From assembly GCF_009725235.1 (NCBI RefSeq), contig NZ_WJFC01000192.1, positions 1 through 25,509 on the forward strand: a stretch of 25,509 bases of DNA, given 5' to 3'. Every line of letters starts with the position of its first letter. The stretch's first letter is position 1. Source of the stretch: Scytonema sp. UIC 10036. Its GTDB lineage: Bacteria > Cyanobacteriota > Cyanobacteriia > Cyanobacteriales > Nostocaceae. Below, piece by piece: positions 5,822-13,360 of this stretch. The translations under genes were made by a program, and so were the position numbers. Under the pieces are notes generated by a model, which saw only the letters and a program-made list of their open reading frames with translations, was not told where the DNA came from and did not search any database.

Positions 5822-8122
5822 TTAAGACCGTTTTTGGATTTGAGCATAGGAATTGGCAAAGTGTTGGCGTAATAGGTCATGGATAAAGCGATATCCACCA
5901 CCTACTCTTTGTAGAAACAAGCGCTCGGTGCAGTAGTCGAGAAATTTGGCGTAGTTCCAAGGTGCATAACCATTAAACGAGAGAATTACGCGCAAAACGA
6001 AATGTTTAATAGCAGGAGTTCCACTTCTGGTTATTCCAACAAGCATTCCAAAAAATAATCCAAACATGAAGCTACCGATTAAAAGTTCATTAAAATTCAT
6101 TTCATTTCGTGCAATCTTTATACTGATAAAGCTGAGTAATGAAAAAGGTAAAGAAGTTGCAAACAAGAGAATTATAGTATTAATAAGTGATTGTCGAATC
6201 CCTTGATTAGGAGTATTTTTGTTCTCAATTTCAAGTCCATTAAGCCCATAAATAAGCCCATAAATCAAACCTGTAATCACCCCAAAAATAAGCCCATTAA
6301 TCACCCCTGTAATCAACCATAAAATCACCCCTATAATCAACCATAAAATCAGTCCAATGAAAAATTTATTAAGATAAAACTTTAGAGTTTCAATTGCTTG
6401 AATTTTATCTCCAATTAGCTCAAAAAACAGCCCAAAAAACAGCCCTGCAATCAGCCCAAAAATCAACCCATAAATCAGCCCATAAATCAGTCCTGTAATC
6501 AGCCCAAAAATCAACCCATAAATCAGCCCATAAACCAGCCATTTAATAATTATTTTGTTAAGATTTTTTAGAGGATTAATTAAGATAACTGTTTTTTCAA
6601 TTTTCTTTTCTATAAACTCACCAACCAGCCCATAAATCAGCCCTGAAATTAGCCCTGAAATTAGCCCAAAAAAAAGTCCAAAAATCAGTCCTACAATCTG
6701 CCTATAAATTAGTGTTTTCAGTTCTTTCAGCGGTGAAAAAACTGAAACTACCCCTACAAAAATCCCCATAAGCAGCCCAAAAATCAGCATTCCGATAACT
6801 CCCCATACAATCAAATTATAAACAAGTTTTTGAATTTTATTTTTCAACAAAGTTGGTTGTATTCTTTCAATTAAAAACTCAGTTACACTATCGTCAATTA
6901 ACCTTTGTGCCAACCATCCTAACCAACGTTTAGTATTTTCTTGCTTGGGTTGTCTACCTTCATATTTTCGTTTAAGCATCCTCCGAATATAACCATCAAA
7001 CAGATAACTCTGTCGCTCCTCAGATGACTGAAATTGCTGCCATGTTTGGAGTGATATTTCTTGAGCAGAAAGAACAATAATATTTAATAAGAGAGGTGTC
7101 CTAGTTAATTGGTTTAAATCTGCGTCCTGACTAATACTATCCCATAATTGTAAGTTATCCGTACTTTGTAAATACTGATAAACCTGCTCAGGAGTAAAAG
7201 GACATAATTCCAGGGAGTTATTTAGTTGAAGCAAAGTTTGATAACGCTGATACTCTTCTATCCGACTACAAACTACTACAGAATTACTCCAACTACTGGG
7301 ATGTAAAAACTCATTAATTTTTACGACACACTTTTCTTGACGTTCTGCTGCTAACTCATCTAAACCATCTAAGAGGGATATAATTTCTTGATTATCTACT
7401 AGCCCTTTACCAATATCCTTTCGTACCCCATATTTATCTTTGAGTTGGTCAATTAACCAATCTTTTATATTTTGATTGTCATTCTTCCAAGAAGATAAAG
7501 AAAACAGCACTGGTATCGGATGTACAGGGTCATTCTTAGCACGGTTTACTAGTTGCTCAGCTAATTTAAGAAGCATGGTAGTTTTTCCTATCCCAGGCTC
7601 TCCCAGAATTAATAATCTACCTGCAATATCAGATTGGTCATAAACTGCTGTTATTTCCGTATTTGTTAAACGAACTTTCGGTTTTGACCCTACTTTTATC
7701 TCACTTGACCAAGGCAATTCAATCTGAGAGGGATTTTGTTGTGTATCTTGGACAATATAAATCCGATTATGTAATGACTGATTTAATCGTGACTTAACTT
7801 CAGTACGAACTTGCTTTAACAGTGCTTGTTGTACGTGGTTTCTAGAAGATAATTCACTTCCAGATGTTAGCTTAATAGCTTGTAATTTGAGATTACCTGA
7901 GTTGGTTTTACGTGCTGCACGGACTAAATCTTTAATCCATCCTTCTGATTCTGCTGTTTGTATTGTTCTGAAGATAATTTCTTGTAAACTTCCTGAAGGG
8001 GCGATCACTTCTAAATTCTTATCCAATTCAAACGACAACATTTGCTCTAATGATGATTTCGTCGGAAAAGCATCAACTAAAGCGGATTGTAGTTCCTTAC
8101 GCTGCCGTCCAGATAAACCCAT
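5822..8122 (-). CDS. EAD1-NACHT NTPase with multipass Gly-Leu membrane region
   Basis: A 766-aa protein. Residues 1-85 match effector-associated domain 1 (LSGRQRKELQSALVDAFP start), an adaptor-type death-like domain of bacterial conflict systems. The NACHT NTPase follows, with Walker A GEPGIGKTT (174-182) and Walker B ISLLDGLDEL (248-257). Residues about 430-700 are strongly hydrophobic and built of degenerate GLIYGLIFGLI units, giving many membrane segments. The C-terminal segment (about 720-757, ending in GGGYRFIHDLLRQHFA) is a conserved end seen in cyanobacterial NACHT proteins of this type. Bacterial NACHT proteins are known antiphage sensors; here the C-terminal part is membrane rather than a leucine-rich or TPR sensor. 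No separate effector with a matching EAD is visible in the window, so a partner may be elsewhere in the cell. The gene stands alone on its strand. Confidence 0.85.
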   Translation of the reverse strand: MGLSGRQRKELQSALVDAFPTKSSLEQMLSFELDKNLEVIAPSGSLQEIIFRTIQTAESEGWIKDLVRAARKTNSGNLKLQAIKLTSGSELSSRNHVQQALLKQVRTEVKSRLNQSLHNRIYIVQDTQQNPSQIELPWSSEIKVGSKPKVRLTNTEITAVYDQSDIAGRLLILGEPGIGKTTMLLKLAEQLVNRAKNDPVHPIPVLFSLSSWKNDNQNIKDWLIDQLKDKYGVRKDIGKGLVDNQEIISLLDGLDELAAERQEKCVVKINEFLHPSSWSNSVVVCSRIEEYQRYQTLLQLNNSLELCPFTPEQVYQYLQSTDNLQLWDSISQDADLNQLTRTPLLLNIIVLSAQEISLQTWQQFQSSEERQSYLFDGYIRRMLKRKYEGRQPKQENTKRWLGWLAQRLIDDSVTEFLIERIQPTLLKNKIQKLVYNLIVWGVIGMLIFGLLMGIFVGVVSVFSPLKELKTLIYRQIVGLIFGLFFGLISGLISGLIYGLVGEFIEKKIEKTVILINPLKNLNKIIIKWLVYGLIYGLIFGLITGLIYGLIYGLIFGLIAGLFFGLFFELIGDKIQAIETLKFYLNKFFIGLILWLIIGVILWLITGVINGLIFGVITGLIYGLIYGLNGLEIENKNTPNQGIRQSLINTIILLFATSLPFSLLSFISIKIARNEMNFNELLIGSFMFGLFFGMLVGITRSGTPAIKHFVLRVILSFNGYAPWNYAKFLDYCTERLFLQRVGGGYRFIHDLLRQHFANSYAQIQKRS

Positions 8123-8291
8123 TTTTTCAAACCAAGCGATAATATACCGGGAAATTGCGGATTAATAGAAAAATTTAAACTATTCTACAGGACACGTGAG
8201 ATTAATTCCGGTTCCAAATCATTTTCACGCTTCGTGATTCTAATCAAATATCTTTTACAGTTTGTAACAAATCAACGAATGTAGTACGCTG

Positions 8292-8937
8292 CTATCCCTT
8301 GGCGTGTGGTTGTTTTAGCGTAATGTCGTTTAAACCATATTTCCCGACATCTTCACCCACAGGTGATAGCATAGCCAAACTTGACGCCGCACCCAACACC
8401 TGTTCTTCCGATACCTCTAGGTAATTTTGTAACTGCTCTAAGTTCCGATGTCCAGATATCTCCTGAATCACCCGTAACGGTATACCAGCATTACTCATCT
8501 GGGTTAGGGCAGTTCTCCTAAAGCTATGGGTACTCACTCCAGTTATCCCTACCCTTTGACAAGCCGTTCTTAAAATCCTTGCGGCTGAGTCCTCACTAAT
8601 ATGTCCGTCACTCCGACCGGGAAATAAATAAGGCTTACCCGCAAATGTGTAGTAACTAGACAATAGTTCTCTTAAATCTTCTATCACTGGTATAGACCGG
8701 GTAGCTAACTTGCCCTTAGTGTTTGATTTCCTGAGAATCAGCTTAGGTCTAACAGTCCTTTTGGGTGTGTAGATATCGGGGGTCAACAAGGTACAAGCTT
8801 CACGAATGCGACACGCTGTAAACAGACATACCCCAAACAAAGTTTCTGTCACGGTCATTATCCAGCCCGTAATTAAAAATTTGCTGTATTTCTGACTGTG
8901 TAAGCACTTTAGCCCTACCGTGCCGATTGACTTTCAT
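8292..8937 (-). pseudogene. Frameshifted tyrosine recombinase (XerC/D-like integrase)
   Basis: The main open frame (8292-8858, 188 aa) has the integrase catalytic part: CRIREACTL with the first Arg, HSFRRT, SGHRNLEQLQNYLEV with His and the nucleophile Tyr. The missing N-terminus is in another frame: from ATG at 8937 it reads MKVNRHGRAKVLTQSE through DNDRDRN and then continues into nonsense. Removing one A from the AAA run near 8845 would join the two as DRDRTLFGVCLFTACR, which looks like an intact family member of about 214 aa. So it is a single-base frameshift, either a real inactivation, a sequencing error or, less likely, programmed frameshifting. It is a different recombinase from the protelomerase, perhaps a relic of integration or dimer resolution. 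Confidence 0.8.
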
Positions 8938-9050
8938 CGCTGAGTTGGTATTGACCCTGTATCACAGCGTACAGCTATTGCGATACCTATAAATTAAAAA
9001 TACTTTTCTTTATAGATGGTTTTTAGCAGTTCCTTCACCCTTTAAATTTA

Positions 9051-10967
9051 TTATTCGGCTTCAAGCCAGCCCTTTACTGTTTCAGCAGGAATGCTAAATA
9101 GTGGATGATTAAAAATTGCTTTTAGTGCTTCCAATCCACCAGCTTTTAAGGCAGATTGTAACCTCGCTTTTAGTGTTGGATTACGTTTAATCTCCTGATG
9201 AATAGCTTCTGTAACCACTGCGTCTGTGGGGTTAGCTTGAGATAACTGGAAGAGTAACTGCTGTATTTCTGCTGCTGCTTGTGCTAGGTTTTGTTTTTGT
9301 TCTTGGGTGTAGTTGGTGATGTTACCACTTATTTGACCAGCGTTTACTGTATGAGCATTTACCTGAGCACCACCAAATTGAGCACCTTGGTTATTGTTAT
9401 TAAATTGTTGTTTTGAACCTTCTGACATTATAATATCTCCTCCTTGAGTATAAAAACTAGGACGTTCTAACGCCGTCGTTATCATAATTTCTAATCTACG
9501 TATTTGTAATTCTTTCTCTGCTATTAATGCTTGAAAGTCTTTCTCTGCTAGTGTTTTAAGTTGATTGTAATTAATAAAATATTCTTTACTCAATTCAGAT
9601 TTGTTAGCTGATGCTGCGGTTTTAGCTCGGAGCAGTATTTTATCATCTCCCCGTCTTTCTATTGCTACAATTTCAAGTTCGGCATTTGGGTTGTTTTCAG
9701 CTAATTCTTTGAAAGCGACTGCAATGGCACGTGGGTCAACACCTTGGTTATGATAAAGGTCGAGAGTGTCAACAATCGGTTTGATAAAATCACCAAATTC
9801 CCCATCTGCAAAAACCTCTTCCCTATTATCTGGTTTACGCCAAGGGTCAGGATTTTCTTTTGTAGGGAGTCGCATATAAACGTAAGAGCATTGCACGCCA
9901 TCAAAATTGGTGTCACTGGTAATACCCCAATCTTGAATGTAAGCTCCGGTGAGAGTCGCGCCTGTAAAATCTGTTCCGTCTAACTGTGCTTTTACTAGCT
10001 TTGCTCTGGATAAATTAGCGTCCTTCAAGTTGCCTTCACTCAAGTCTGTGCTCACAAAACTTGGATCTATTAAGTTAGCTCCATGCAAATTAATCCCCCG
10101 TAAGTTTTGACGGTCAAAATTTATGTCCTGTCCAAGTCCAGTTACCAGTACCTGACGTACTTGGGCTTTTTGAAGATATGTTACACCAGGACGAGCAAGG
10201 TCAAGCTTTTTAGTGTTGCGGAAACAGGTACGAGTCAGAATAGCACCTCTAAAATCCGTATTTTTAAGTGTCGCTCCTGTAAAGTTAGCATCAGTTAAAT
10301 CAGCTTTGCGAAAACTTGTACCGCGAAAGGCTGCAAAAGCAACAGCGATGTTCCGAATCAAAGCGTGCTTTTCGTCTCCCTTCATTGCTCGCCAACTGAT
10401 ATGAATACTCAATAACACGACGGCTCCGGCTCCGGCTAAGGCGACGGCTAAGGCGACGACTCCGGCTAAGGCGACGGCTCCGGCTAAGACGACGGCGAAA
10501 GCGACGGCTCCGGTTAAGGAGACGGCGGTGGCGACGGTGACGGTGAAGGCTCCGGCTAAGGCGATGGCTCCTAAACCTGCTTGTATTCCTTGGCGAATTG
10601 TGATGAAAATGAAAATAGCTAGTATAACTATAATAATCCAGCCCGCAATTTGATAAGTTATTTGTTCTTGAGGGTCTTTACTTGAGTAAAATATTAGGGA
10701 CGCCACCAAAGCGCCAGCATAACCTGAGAAAATTCCTGACACTCCCGACAGCAACCACGAAACAACAACCAGGAAAATAGCCCACCGCTTTTGCAGTCCC
10801 GCTTTAACATGGCTGAAGTTTGCACCGATAAGATTTGTACCAGTAAAATCGCAACCTCGGATATTTGCATAGCTAAAGTTTCCTCCCTCAAGGTTTTGAC
10901 CTTTAAAGGAGCGCCCACGGAGATTTTGACCGGAGTAATCTGGTGGCATAGCTGGGGAAGGTATCAT
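9051..10967 (-). CDS. Membrane pentapeptide-repeat protein
   Basis: A 638-aa protein. Pentapeptide repeats (A-D/N-L-x-x type) occupy residues about 13-53, 215-250 and 285-350, forming right-handed beta-helix segments. Between the first two blocks, residues about 60-190 are hydrophobic with several membrane spans, the last a low-complexity Ala/Val/Leu/Gly stretch. Residues about 380-510 form a mixed domain with a coiled-coil, and the C-terminal 125 residues (from MSEGSKQQFNNNNQGAQF) include an Asn/Gln-rich link and a helical end seen in many cyanobacterial proteins. The DNA for residues 135-185 (about 10410-10565) is a degenerate GGCGACGGCTCCGGC repeat with far higher GC than the neighbourhood. 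The molecular role is unknown; a stress or conflict role next to the NACHT gene is inference. ATG at 10949 is an alternative start. Confidence 0.8.
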   Translation of the reverse strand: MIPSPAMPPDYSGQNLRGRSFKGQNLEGGNFSYANIRGCDFTGTNLIGANFSHVKAGLQKRWAIFLVVVSWLLSGVSGIFSGYAGALVASLIFYSSKDPQEQITYQIAGWIIIVILAIFIFITIRQGIQAGLGAIALAGAFTVTVATAVSLTGAVAFAVVLAGAVALAGVVALAVALAGAGAVVLLSIHISWRAMKGDEKHALIRNIAVAFAAFRGTSFRKADLTDANFTGATLKNTDFRGAILTRTCFRNTKKLDLARPGVTYLQKAQVRQVLVTGLGQDINFDRQNLRGINLHGANLIDPSFVSTDLSEGNLKDANLSRAKLVKAQLDGTDFTGATLTGAYIQDWGITSDTNFDGVQCSYVYMRLPTKENPDPWRKPDNREEVFADGEFGDFIKPIVDTLDLYHNQGVDPRAIAVAFKELAENNPNAELEIVAIERRGDDKILLRAKTAASANKSELSKEYFINYNQLKTLAEKDFQALIAEKELQIRRLEIMITTALERPSFYTQGGDIIMSEGSKQQFNNNNQGAQFGGAQVNAHTVNAGQISGNITNYTQEQKQNLAQAAAEIQQLLFQLSQANPTDAVVTEAIHQEIKRNPTLKARLQSALKAGGLEALKAIFNHPLFSIPAETVKGWLEAE

Positions 10968-11049
10968 ACCGTAAACAGAGTTTTGCTACAGATTCTATCC
11001 TGAATTTTCCAGATTCTCACCCAAACCGTGCTATAGCTACTAGTAAAAT

Positions 11050-11078
11050 GAAAAAATGCCCCTCGTATAGAAGGGCAT
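11050..11078 (-). terminator. Terminator of the parMR operon
   Basis: On the minus strand ATGCCC (11073-11078) pairs with GGGCAT (11056-11061) and is followed by a run of six T. A second, weaker stem CTGGC/GCCAG (11099-11103 and 11118-11122) precedes it just after the last stop codon. Together they end the leftward operon. Confidence 0.8.
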
Positions 11079-11125
11079 CTATATTTTTGGATTAAAAGCT
11101 GGCGGTCTCTCTGGATTGCCAGTTT

Positions 11126-11317
11126 TTAACTTGCTTGTTGCCGTTTCAACTCTTGTATCAATACTTGACAGCGCTTCATAGCTTCTCTTGCCTGTTGTCG
11201 GTACTGTTTGGCTTGTTGCGGATCTGATTCATACACTTCAGAACCTTTACGCCGGAGGTCAACAGCTTGCTTACTAAGTTCTTTAGCGCGAGTCTTTAAA
11301 TCTTCAATTGTTTTCAT
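11126..11317 (-). CDS. Small helical protein, last gene of partition operon
   Basis: A 63-aa, Lys/Glu/Gln/Arg-rich protein predicted to be almost entirely helical or coiled-coil (MKTIEDLKTRAKELSKQAVDL onward). The start ATG overlaps the stop of the upstream gene by four bases (ATGA), so it is translationally coupled in the parM-parR operon. I do not recognise a family. A structural or adaptor role in partition is inference. Confidence 0.7.
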   Translation of the reverse strand: MKTIEDLKTRAKELSKQAVDLRRKGSEVYESDPQQAKQYRQQAREAMKRCQVLIQELKRQQAS

Positions 11318-11514
11318 CGTTCCTCCAGTTCTGAAATCACAAATTCTAAATTTTCAGCTTCTTCATAAAGTTTATCTGCTCTACTCTCTAGTAAGCTAGC
11401 GTCCTCATAATGATTGTTGTTAAGGGCATTTTGAGATGCTATATACAATTCGTCAATAATGCTTTGTAACTGGATATAAGCACTTAGTAAAGCGTTTTTG
11501 GTTTCAGGTCTCAT
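11314..11514 (-). CDS. Small acidic helical protein in partition operon
   Basis: A 66-aa protein from ATG at 11514, placed one base after the stop of the parR-like gene (TAGTATG). A frame open upstream would allow a start overlapping parR (ATG at 11535), with GGAGGA nearby. It is helical and acidic, with DELYIASQNALNNNHYEDA and ALLESRADKLYEEAENLEF-like stretches suggestive of a coiled-coil. Family not recognised. It is coupled to the next gene by an ATGA overlap. Confidence 0.65.
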   Translation of the reverse strand: MRPETKNALLSAYIQLQSIIDELYIASQNALNNNHYEDASLLESRADKLYEEAENLEFVISELEER

Positions 11515-11515
11515 A

Positions 11516-11776
11516 CTACAGTTCAATTCCTCCATCAAAATCTTCAGGTTCCTCTACATCAACCACAGTTACTTCTACAGGCTGTTTTTGCTCATTTTGG
11601 TTTACCAAGTTTACTGATTCTACAGTGGTCACTACTGGTTGTTTACCTTCTAAATACCTGAGATAGAATCCTATGGCATCTTCTATAAACTTTGCTACTG
11701 GGATATCTAACGCTTGTGACCATTGCTCTACTTTAGATTGTTGATACTTTTTAATCCTGACTTTATCAACTGTCAT
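11516..11776 (-). CDS. ParR-like DNA-binding adaptor
   Basis: An 86-aa protein. Residues about 4-45 (VRIKKYQQSKVEQWSQALDI then a helix FIEDAIGFYLRYL) look like a ribbon-helix-helix DNA-binding fold, and the C-terminal half is an acidic, disordered-looking tail ending EDFDGGIEL. This matches ParR proteins, which bind the centromere through RHH and contact the ParM filament through a flexible C-terminus. The start ATG shares one base with the parM stop (TGATG), with AGGTG just upstream; a GTG one codon earlier is also possible. Gene order parM-parR is as in R1-type partition systems. Name inferred from position and fold, not sequence identity. Confidence 0.75.
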   Translation of the reverse strand: MTVDKVRIKKYQQSKVEQWSQALDIPVAKFIEDAIGFYLRYLEGKQPVVTTVESVNLVNQNEQKQPVEVTVVDVEEPEDFDGGIEL

Positions 11777-12834
11777 CACATCACCTCACTGACCAATCCT
11801 TTAAGGTTGTCAAATGCACCATTGTCCGAAATTAGAAAACCTTTTTTCTTGAATGCAGCACTCAGTAAGGGGAGTTTAGAACCGCCACCAATAATCAGAA
11901 TTTTGTCACCAGCTAGCTTGTATTGCTCTAACTGCTTTGTGACCTCACGTAGTTTACAGTCGATAAAGTCTTTTAACTCTAGTTCGTACACTGAATAGAA
12001 ATTCAAATCTGATTCACCGTAGTAAAGTGCTGCTATCTTGTCCCCAGTCTCAGTTTTCTTGAACTTCACCCCAACTTCTATACTCCTGTTGATTACATCT
12101 TTACTAGGCGGTTGCTTGATGAGTGCTTTAAGGTCAGAGTTAGCAGCTATCTTCTCAATCAGGTACTCTGCACCAAAATCCTTAACAACAGGCTCGCCAA
12201 CAAGTTCGGAATTAAAGAACCGCGTGATGGACGTGTTACCGCCACCAATATCACAGATAGTTACAGCACCGTCTAAATTCTGGCTCTTGAGTGCTGCTAT
12301 ACCTTCTGGGTACACTGCATTAATCTTGATTTGTACCAATACGGGTACACCTGCTAACTCTACTTTGTGTGTACCTTCATTCTTTCTAATCACTGGCTCA
12401 TGCCGTTTAACGTCGTTACAGGTCACGGTGACTTCAAAACTCATCTCAGAGTTAACCTGTGGCAAGTGTGCCAGTGTTCCGAGAAAGTACTGTAACCATA
12501 GAGAAGACTTGCCCGTATAGTCGTCTACCAATCTAATGAGGTCACTGCTACCACTTCTCGCGGCTTGAGTCCCAACCAACCAGCAAGTATTTTTCAAGTC
12601 TTCCCGTACTCCATCAATATATTTAACGTGACCGGGAATCTTATCTGAAGTGTTGTTGAGACAGCGTGCATACCAGCTTGGTTCTCTCAGGTAGTCGTAG
12701 CCTTCCACATAAGCTTTAATCCAATGGTTCCCAAGGTCTATAACCGACTTGAAATATTTTTTGATTTTAGAGGGTGTTTTTGAGGCGGTTTTTTGACGGG
12801 TACTTTTGGGTACATCAGCAGTTTTATCAGTCAT
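11776..12834 (-). CDS. parM: ParM/StbA-like actin-fold partition ATPase
   Basis: A 352-aa actin-like ATPase that would form filaments pushing plasmid copies apart. Signature motifs are phosphate 1 VIDLGNHWIKAYV (31-43), phosphate 2 TICDIGGGNTSI (192-203) and the adenosine motif ILIIGGGSKLP (312-322). The length is close to ParM of R1 (about 320 aa) with an extra basic Lys/Ser/Thr N-terminus of about 25 residues. A strong ribosome-binding site AAGGAG (12843-12848) lies 8 bases before the start. It is the first gene of a four-gene overlapping operon ending at the terminator near 11050. A 16-bp perfect palindrome lies about 80 bp upstream. Symbol used in the family sense. Confidence 0.85.
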   Translation of the reverse strand: MTDKTADVPKSTRQKTASKTPSKIKKYFKSVIDLGNHWIKAYVEGYDYLREPSWYARCLNNTSDKIPGHVKYIDGVREDLKNTCWLVGTQAARSGSSDLIRLVDDYTGKSSLWLQYFLGTLAHLPQVNSEMSFEVTVTCNDVKRHEPVIRKNEGTHKVELAGVPVLVQIKINAVYPEGIAALKSQNLDGAVTICDIGGGNTSITRFFNSELVGEPVVKDFGAEYLIEKIAANSDLKALIKQPPSKDVINRSIEVGVKFKKTETGDKIAALYYGESDLNFYSVYELELKDFIDCKLREVTKQLEQYKLAGDKILIIGGGSKLPLLSAAFKKKGFLISDNGAFDNLKGLVSEVM

Positions 12835-12913
12835 TTCTAAATCTCCTTATTGTCTATAGGGTAAAGGTTTGAGACTTTGATTAAAGTTAGGATAACACAG
12901 GCGAGAGTAAAAT

Positions 12914-12929
12914 GTACCCAATTGGGTAC
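12914..12929. promoter_or_regulatory. Perfect palindrome upstream of parM
   Basis: GTACCCAATTGGGTAC, a perfect 16-bp palindrome, lies between the parM start and the stop of the small gene upstream. It is a good operator candidate for autoregulation of the partition operon. The protein that binds it is unknown. Confidence 0.65.
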
Positions 12930-12934
12930 TATTT

Positions 12935-13156
12935 TTACCAATGTGGTCTATTCAATGGGGATTGACCTAAAACTTTTCTTAACTGGTTAATTAGCTTATA
13001 GTCGTCAATATTGGTGTAATATAGTTCGACTTCATTGTTATTAGTTAATAAAACTTTCACACATGATTCACCTTTAATTCCAAAATATCTCCAATAAATC
13101 AGAGTAATTTTCTCAATATCAAAAGTGTGTGTATCATTACCTATGAATTTAGACAT
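12935..13156 (-). CDS. Small protein of unknown function
   Basis: A 73-aa protein. I choose ATG at 13156 because AGGAGA lies about 6-9 bases upstream; the longer frame from 13174 starts inside that ribosome-binding site. The sequence alternates beta-like stretches (KITLIYWRYF, SCVKVLLTNNNEVELYYTNI) with a short C-terminal helix. It resembles small single-domain beta proteins but I do not recognise a family. It sits between the TTGGTGC repeat cluster and the parM operator, so a role in partition or its control is possible. Confidence 0.65.
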   Translation of the reverse strand: MSKFIGNDTHTFDIEKITLIYWRYFGIKGESCVKVLLTNNNEVELYYTNIDDYKLINQLRKVLGQSPLNRPHW

Positions 13157-13190
13157 TTGATTTTCTCCTAACATTAATTGTTGGCGGATT

Positions 13191-13325
13191 GGTGCTATTG
13201 GTGCTATTGGTGCTACACCCCCTATAGGAAAAAAAGTGGTGCTAGCACCAACGCAATATCAAGGATTTCAGGCTTCAATTGTGGCTGTGTTGGTGCTGTT
13301 TTGGTGCTGTTTGGTGCTAGCACCA
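13191..13325. repeat. Cluster of GGTGCTA/GGTGCTG repeats (iteron or centromere candidate)
   Basis: Direct copies start at 13191, 13200, 13209 (9-bp spacing), 13238, 13292, 13303 and 13313. Two are fused to inverted copies to give the perfect palindrome TGGTGCTAGCACCA at 13237-13250 and 13312-13325. The cluster fills the intergenic space just upstream of the partition region, the usual place for a parC centromere, and could also be a replication iteron or an operator. Confidence 0.8.
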
Positions 13326-13360
13326 CAAGCCAAAAATACAGCCACACTGTCTATAAATTG

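Noticed and set aside
5806..5822. ACTAAAGT/ACTTTAGT inverted repeat at the end of the NACHT gene
   Set aside because: It has only a one-base spacer and no T run, so it is not a terminator; it is too short to call an operator.
7887..8165. Plus-strand frame of 92 aa
   Set aside because: It lies antisense to the 5' end of the well-supported NACHT gene and looks like its shadow.
12038..12520. Plus-strand frame of 160 aa
   Set aside because: It is antisense to parM, whose motifs are clear.
13191..13325. CRISPR array
   Set aside because: The repeats are too short, irregularly spaced and partly palindromic, and no cas genes are present.
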